Shown here piece by piece: positions 24,177-28,276 of a stretch of DNA of 28,276 nucleotides. The position numbers and the translations under genes were made by a program. The DNA is from an uncultured Plesiomonas sp. (lineage in GTDB: Bacteria; Pseudomonadota; Gammaproteobacteria; Enterobacterales; CAMTGL01): assembly GCA_947071955.1 (NCBI GenBank), contig CAMTGL010000004.1, forward strand, positions 1 to 28,276. The letters are read 5' to 3'. The notes beneath the pieces are model-generated. The model had not been told where the DNA came from, did no database searches, and saw nothing but the letters and a program-made list of their open reading frames with translations. Position 1 is the first letter of the stretch, and each line of letters opens with the position of its first letter.

Positions 24177-24192
24177 AGTGATAAAAATCACA
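24177..24192. promoter_or_regulatory. CRP-like binding site
   Basis: AGTGA-N6-TCACA differs from the CRP core TGTGA-N6-TCACA at one position and is set in AT-rich DNA. Its centre is about 16 bp upstream of the -35 box of the candidate small-ORF promoter, between the usual class I and class II positions. Confidence 0.45.
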
Positions 24193-24566
24193 TAAATACA
24201 ATAATCACACAAAATATAGGCTTTTTTTGATCTAAAAATTACAGCCATTGTACAGATAGCCATCAAACATTTCGTTCTGTTCTTTTTTGTTATCCTTAAA
24301 ATTAAGATACAAAAATGCGGCCCTGCTATCGGTGATAATTTCCTACAGATGTCTTTGCAGTGGTATGCTGTGCTTAATAAACCTGTGCTTACCAAATAAC
24401 ATTCTGTTTTCTTTGACAGATTAAGCGTAAAGCAGGCAGGATTTAGTTCATGATTTAACACGTAATTTAAAGCACACAATCGCAGAGTATTGCACTTTAG
24501 CATTGGCTGAAGAGATAACTGGGGTTGTCACTGTATCTGTTTTCTGTATTGATAGGAGTTCCCGCC

Positions 24567-26027
24567 GTGTCTCAATTGGGCCATCTGTCACCACAACCTT
24601 TGTGGCAATTTTTCGAAAAAATTTGTTCTATTCCACACCCGTCACACCATGAAGAGGCGTTAGCAAGCTTCATTGTTGAGTGGGCGCAAGGGGCTGGCCT
24701 GCATGTTGAGCGTGATGCGGTTGGCAATATTCTGATCCGCAAACCTGCAACAGCAGGAATGGAAAACCGTAAACCGGTTGTTTTGCAAGCCCATCTGGAT
24801 ATGGTGCCGCAAAAGAATAACGATACGGTGCATGACTTTACCAAAGACCCGATTCGCCCGTATATCGATGGCGAGTGGGTGAAAGCGCAAGGAACAACCC
24901 TCGGCGCGGATAATGGTATTGGCATGGCATCCGCACTGGCAGTGGTTGCGGCAAATGATCTGCAACACGGCCCGCTAGAAGTTCTGCTAACCATTGATGA
25001 AGAGAGCGGCATGACCGGTGCTTTCGGCCTACAGAGCGGCTGGTTGCAGGGTGAAATTCTAATCAATACCGATTCCGAAGAGGAAGGCGAAATCTACATG
25101 GGTTGCGCCGGCGGTATTGATGCCACTATGACACTGCCTGTTGCACGAGAAACTGCACCGGCGGATATGCAAGCCTTTACCCTCACAGTGAAAGGGCTAA
25201 AAGGCGGCCACTCAGGGGGTGATATTCACCTGTATCTGGGTAATGCAAACAAGATGCTGGGCCGTTTTCTGTTTGGCCATGCGGCAGAGTTAGGCCTGCG
25301 CATTGCCAATATTCAGGGCGGTACGCTGCGTAACGCTATTCCACGTGAAGGCTCGGCCACACTGTTAGTGCCGACAGCAAATGTGGCGCATCTGCGTGCG
25401 TTGGTTGATAAGTTTACCGATATTCAGCGCAGTGAGCTGAGTGCCGTTGAACCAAATCTGACCGTTCTGCTTGATAATGCGCCAATGCCTGCTCAGGTAT
25501 TTGCTGCCGACGCACAACAGCGTTTACTGGCACTGCTGCATGCTTGCCCGAACGGTGTAATGCGTATGAGTGATGCTGTGCCGGGTGTGGTTGAAACCTC
25601 ATTAAATCTGGGTGTAGTAACAACCTCAGAACAAGGCGTGCAGATTGTTTGCCTGATCCGTTCACTGATTGACAGCGGCCGCTGCGGTGTGCAAAAAATG
25701 CTGTCGGCTCTGGCTGAGTTGGCGGGGGCAGAAGCTGTCTTTAAAGGCGGTTATCCGGGCTGGAAGCCAGATAATCAGTCACCTATCATGCAAGTTGTGC
25801 GTGAGACTTATCAGGCGATGTTTGATAAAACGCCGAACATTATGGTGATCCATGCCGGTCTTGAGTGCGGTCTATTCAAAGAGCCGTACCCACAGATGGA
25901 TATGGTCTCTGTCGGCCCAACTATTCGTGGCCCACACTCACCGGATGAGCGCGTGCACATTGCTAGTGTGGATAAATACTGGCAGCTACTGACTCAGCTG
26001 CTGAAAAATATCCCTGAACGAGCATAA
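24567..26027 (+). CDS. pepD: aminoacyl-histidine dipeptidase (peptidase D)
   Basis: Cytoplasmic zinc dipeptidase of the M20 family that cleaves Xaa-His dipeptides such as carnosine. The 486-residue protein (E. coli 485) carries H76 and D78 in VLQAHLDMVP, D115 in TTLGADNGIGMASA, the catalytic pair E145/E146 in TIDEESG, NTDSEEEGEIYMGCAGGID, and the C-terminal metal ligand in RGPHSPDERVH. The frame is open to TTG 24525, but the GTG at 24567 aligns with the E. coli start and has AGGAG eight bases upstream (24554-24558). A weak promoter (TTGCAC at 24490, GATAAC at 24514, 18-bp spacing) may serve it. A UUCG-loop terminator follows. Confidence 0.97.
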   Translation: MSQLGHLSPQPLWQFFEKICSIPHPSHHEEALASFIVEWAQGAGLHVERDAVGNILIRKPATAGMENRKPVVLQAHLDMVPQKNNDTVHDFTKDPIRPYIDGEWVKAQGTTLGADNGIGMASALAVVAANDLQHGPLEVLLTIDEESGMTGAFGLQSGWLQGEILINTDSEEEGEIYMGCAGGIDATMTLPVARETAPADMQAFTLTVKGLKGGHSGGDIHLYLGNANKMLGRFLFGHAAELGLRIANIQGGTLRNAIPREGSATLLVPTANVAHLRALVDKFTDIQRSELSAVEPNLTVLLDNAPMPAQVFAADAQQRLLALLHACPNGVMRMSDAVPGVVETSLNLGVVTTSEQGVQIVCLIRSLIDSGRCGVQKMLSALAELAGAEAVFKGGYPGWKPDNQSPIMQVVRETYQAMFDKTPNIMVIHAGLECGLFKEPYPQMDMVSVGPTIRGPHSPDERVHIASVDKYWQLLTQLLKNIPERA

Positions 26028-26098
26028 ACTGCGTTGAAACGGGGGTTAGTGTTAACTGACCACGTTTACCGGTGAGATGTTTTATCATTAGCACTATT

Positions 26099-26129
26099 AA
26101 CAGGCTGCCTTCGGGTGGCCTGTTTTTTT
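26099..26129 (+). terminator. intrinsic terminator of pepD
   Basis: An 11-bp stem with two G-U pairs (26099-26109 against 26114-26124) is closed by a UUCG tetraloop and followed by a run of seven Ts (26123-26129), 72 bases after the pepD stop. dinB converges from the other side. Confidence 0.92.
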
Positions 26130-26145
26130 ATCCCAATAGCGCTGT

Positions 26146-27201
26146 TTAGCTCCACGGTAGGGCTAACTGACGCACCAGTTGCGGATCTATCAAGGTGACA
26201 TGCAACCCGACCAAACGCACGCCCCGCCCCTCACAACGTGACCAGATAGATTCAGCCAGTTGCAGTAAATCTTGCTGATCAAGATGCGGGTAGACATGCT
26301 CTTGGGTTGTTAGTTGGAAATCTGAAAATTTAAGCTTCACACCTTGCCGTGCAATCGCCAGCGATTCACTGGCTTGACTCAACCGCCGCTCAAGCTCTGG
26401 GTACAATTCGCGGACTATCTGCTGACACGCCGCAAGTGAGTGAATATCTTCTTCTAACGTACGCTCAACGCCGACTGACTTACGCTGCCTTGTCGCATTG
26501 ACCTCTCGATCATCGATCCCCTGACAACGCTGCCAGAGCATCTGCCCCATTTTCCCGAATTTATCAGCTAGCAGAGTCAGTGGTACGCGTTGAACATCGG
26601 CGCAGAAAAACAGCCCCATATCAGCCAGTTTCTGTGCCGACACTTTTCCGACTCCGGGAATTTTTTTCAGTGGTAGCGTCGCCACAAAATCGGCAGTTTG
26701 CTCGGGGCGCAGCACATATAACCCGTTGGGTTTATTCATATCTGAGGCAATTTTGGCTAAAAATTTCACTGAGGCAACACCGGCAGAGGCGGTCAGTTGC
26801 AGCTCATCACGAATCGCGCGGCGAATATCTTCGGCAATCCATGTGGCAGACCCTTGAAACAAGGTACAGTCGGTAACATCAAGGTAGGCTTCATCAAGCG
26901 ATAGAGGTTCAACTTTATCAGTATAGCGGCGAAAAATGGCATGCAGTTGTTGCGAAACACGTTTATAGACATCCATCCGCCCCGGAAGCAGGGTCAAATG
27001 TGGGCAAAGTTTAAAGGCTTGTGCGGTGGGCATCGCGCTGTGCAGACCAAAGCTACGGGCGACATAGTTGCAGGTACTGAGCACACCGCGCCGCTCTCGG
27101 CGGCCACCAATGGCCAAGGGCACATGTTGTAATGTCGGGTTATCCCGCATTTCAACAGCAGCATAAAAGCAGTCCATGTCGATATGAATAATTTTGCGCA
27201 C
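26146..27201 (-). CDS. dinB: DNA polymerase IV
   Basis: Y-family translesion polymerase that copies past N2-guanine adducts, part of the SOS response. The protein has 351 residues, as in E. coli. The palm carries D8 in IIHIDMDCF and D103/E104 in PLSLDEAYLDVTD. GSATWIAEDIR, SAGVASVKFLAKIASDMNKPNG (shown in part), the helix-hairpin-helix KIPGVGKVSAQKLADMG, and little-finger KSVGVERTLEED follow. The C-terminal QLALPWS is the likely beta-clamp binding peptide. Residue 13 is tyrosine where E. coli has the steric-gate phenylalanine. The start is GTG, behind a G-rich ribosome binding site (GGGGGTGG). A LexA box lies 17 bases upstream, so SOS control is expected. Confidence 0.97.
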   Translation of the reverse strand: MRKIIHIDMDCFYAAVEMRDNPTLQHVPLAIGGRRERRGVLSTCNYVARSFGLHSAMPTAQAFKLCPHLTLLPGRMDVYKRVSQQLHAIFRRYTDKVEPLSLDEAYLDVTDCTLFQGSATWIAEDIRRAIRDELQLTASAGVASVKFLAKIASDMNKPNGLYVLRPEQTADFVATLPLKKIPGVGKVSAQKLADMGLFFCADVQRVPLTLLADKFGKMGQMLWQRCQGIDDREVNATRQRKSVGVERTLEEDIHSLAACQQIVRELYPELERRLSQASESLAIARQGVKLKFSDFQLTTQEHVYPHLDQQDLLQLAESIWSRCEGRGVRLVGLHVTLIDPQLVRQLALPWS

Positions 27202-27217
27202 GCCACCCCCTAAACCA

Positions 27218-27233
27218 CTGTATAAATATACAA
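27218..27233. promoter_or_regulatory. LexA (SOS) box upstream of dinB
   Basis: CTGTATAAATATACAA matches the consensus CTG-N10-CAG with one mismatch in the last base, and the extended 20-bp consensus in about 16 positions. It lies 17-32 bases upstream of the dinB start codon, a typical place for LexA repression. Confidence 0.85.
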
Positions 27234-27285
27234 TGTCGCAAAAAGAGGATCAATGCTAAATCAGTAAAACATGATATTCATGACA

Positions 27286-27312
27286 GCTCCCCCCGCATGA
27301 TACAGGAGGAGC
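27286..27312 (-). terminator. possible terminator hairpin after nqrM
   Basis: GCTCCCCC at 27286-27293 pairs with GGAGGAGC at 27305-27312 (one G-U), 43 bases past the nqrM stop. The T-run on the minus strand is poor, so it is only a candidate end for the nqr-apbE-nqrM transcript. Confidence 0.35.
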
Positions 27313-27354
27313 CGCCTTACACGGTAAATACCAGACTGAGTATCGAACGTAGTG

Positions 27355-27576
27355 TCAGATAATGCGGTTTTCTTGCAGTTTTTCCAGACGTGCTTGTTCG
27401 GCCATTTTCGCTTTACGGTTGTCACAAGGCTCTGGACAATCGCACACTTTCTCTAAGCCCAAATTGGCAATACCGCCGCAGCTACCATGAATACTTCTGC
27501 GTTTGATAATGTAACCGATAGACATTGCCGCAATCACTAACATAAATACGGCAAAAGTTGCGAGAAACGTCGTCAT
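27355..27576 (-). CDS. nqrM: Na+-NQR maturation protein NqrM
   Basis: Small membrane protein (DUF539) needed to assemble the Na+-translocating NADH:quinone reductase; it is thought to deliver iron for the cysteine-bound centre between NqrD and NqrE. The 73-residue protein has one N-terminal membrane helix (about residues 3-24), then the four family cysteines C33, C45, C47 and C51 in SCGG and CDCPEPC, and a charged tail. The start ATG has AAGGAG upstream. It begins nine bases after apbE, the usual order nqrA-F, apbE, nqrM, which implies that the nqr genes lie just beyond the window's right end. Confidence 0.94.
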   Translation of the reverse strand: MTTFLATFAVFMLVIAAMSIGYIIKRRSIHGSCGGIANLGLEKVCDCPEPCDNRKAKMAEQARLEKLQENRII

Positions 27577-27585
27577 ACCTGCTCC

Positions 27586-28276
27586 TTATTTTTGCAGATA
27601 AGGTTTAAAGGCTTCAGAGGCCACTTCAGTGAAACCCTCTGGGGTCTTAATCACCATGAATGCAGCAATATTGTGCTGATTCGCCACCTTGAGTGCTTCT
27701 TCTTCACCCAAAACGTTCAGGCCGGTTGACAGGCCATCCGCTTCCATGCAGGTTGGTGCAATCACGGTGATTGACACCATTTTATGTTGGATAGGTTTTC
27801 CGGTACGCGGATCAATGGTATGCGAGAAACGAACACCATCTTGCTCAAAATAGTTACGATAATCACCGGAAGTAGCAATCGCCATATTGAGCGGTGCAAT
27901 AATCTCTTGTGCGGTTTGCTCGGTACCAGCAATCGGTTTTTCTATCGCAATACGCCATGGTTTATCTTTGGCATTATGCCCTTTTAGGCGCACTTCACCG
28001 CCAATTTCAACCATGTAGTTTTGAATACCCAGTGAAGCTAAATATTCAGCGACCTGATCAACCCCAAAACCTTTGGCGATAGACGAGAGATCAACATACA
28101 AAGGAGGAATGCCTTTAACCAGAGCATCGCCCTGTACCGACAGATATTGAATACCAATACGGGCACGGCGTTTGGCCAGCTCGTCATCTGACGGTACTTT
28201 ATCCGGCCGACCTTCTGGACCAAAGCCCCACAGGTTAACCAACGCCCCCACCGTGACATCTAACGCGCCCTGCGTC
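27586..28276 (-). CDS. apbE: FAD:protein FMN transferase ApbE, C-terminal part (cut by window end)
   Basis: Mg2+-dependent flavin transferase that attaches FMN from FAD to a threonine of target proteins, here most likely NqrB and NqrC of the Na+-NQR complex. About 229 C-terminal residues are visible; the family usually has some 340, so the signal peptide and first part are outside the window. The frame is open through 28275 and begins TQGALDVTVGALVNLWGFGPEG, with the start codon out of view. VDLSSIAKGFGVDQVAEYL, YMVEIGGEVRLKG, SGDYRNYFEQDG and the HTIDPRTGKP motif are family hallmarks. nqrM follows nine bases downstream. Confidence 0.96.
   Translation of the reverse strand, partial: TQGALDVTVGALVNLWGFGPEGRPDKVPSDDELAKRRARIGIQYLSVQGDALVKGIPPLYVDLSSIAKGFGVDQVAEYLASLGIQNYMVEIGGEVRLKGHNAKDKPWRIAIEKPIAGTEQTAQEIIAPLNMAIATSGDYRNYFEQDGVRFSHTIDPRTGKPIQHKMVSITVIAPTCMEADGLSTGLNVLGEEEALKVANQHNIAAFMVIKTPEGFTEVASEAFKPYLQK

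Larger units (their letters stand above)
23977..24566. other. 590-bp AT-rich intergenic region between the small ORF and pepD
   Basis: It contains the leader and promoter of the minus-strand small-ORF unit (up to about 24171), a CRP-like site (24177-24192), and the pepD upstream region. A 113-codon minus-strand frame (24162-24503) has no ribosome binding site and a composition expected from AT-rich noncoding DNA, so I do not call it. Confidence 0.6.

Noticed and set aside
24413..24418. Perfect TTGACA hexamer upstream of pepD
   Set aside because: No acceptable -10 hexamer at 16-18 bp on the plus strand.
24162..24503. 113-codon minus-strand frame upstream of pepD
   Set aside because: No ribosome binding site, many Cys/Ile/Lys codons as expected from AT-rich noncoding DNA, no recognisable motif, and it overlaps the CRP-like site and pepD upstream region.

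Overview
The window is chromosomal DNA of a gammaproteobacterium, most likely an Enterobacterales member outside the close relatives of E. coli. Almost every protein can be aligned by eye with its E. coli counterpart at near-identical length (leuS, lptE, holA, nadD, rsfS, rlmH, mrdA, rodA, dacA, ybeD, lipB, lipA, proA, proB, crl, frsA, gpt, pepD, dinB). crl and frsA point to Enterobacterales or their near neighbours. The nqrM-apbE pair implies a Na+-translocating NADH:quinone reductase, which E. coli K-12 lacks but Yersinia, Serratia, Proteus and Vibrio have. I cannot name the genus. Base composition looks like the mid to high 40s in %GC (judged by eye, not calculated).

Layout. (1) 1-12117, plus strand: the classic leuS-to-lipA cluster. 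It holds the 3' end of leuS, lptE, holA, nadD, rsfS, rlmH, mrdA (PBP2), rodA, an RlpA-like lipoprotein gene, dacA (PBP5), ybeD, lipB and lipA. These serve LPS export, DNA replication, NAD synthesis, ribosome assembly, cell elongation and lipoate synthesis. A strong bidirectional terminator follows lipA. (2) 12184-18116, minus strand: a complete tripartite RND efflux operon (adaptor, pump, outer-membrane channel) with no regulator gene beside it. (3) 18583-23353, minus strand: proA, proB, crl, frsA and gpt, covering proline synthesis, sigma-S assistance and purine salvage. (4) 23354-24566: a 1.2-kb stretch without an annotated-size gene but rich in signals. On the minus strand I see a promoter, a CRP-like site, a 160-nt leader with a 12-bp direct repeat, a 28-codon ORF with a strong ribosome binding site, a hairpin and a perfect intrinsic terminator. 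Nearer gpt there are a PurR-like box and two LacI-type palindromes. (5) 24567-26129, plus strand: pepD and its terminator. (6) 26146-28276, minus strand: dinB with a LexA box, then nqrM and the 3' part of apbE.

Most of the window is ordinary housekeeping DNA. The points that stand out are: the RlpA homologue has lost its double-psi beta-barrel enzyme domain and keeps only the lipoprotein signal, a linker and the SPOR domain; the small-ORF transcription unit between gpt and pepD; a palindromic motif (AAACCGATTTC) found three times in intergenic DNA; a hairpin cluster between lptE and holA; and a 14-residue insertion close to the active site of LipB. I saw no tRNA, rRNA, CRISPR array, insertion sequence or prophage.
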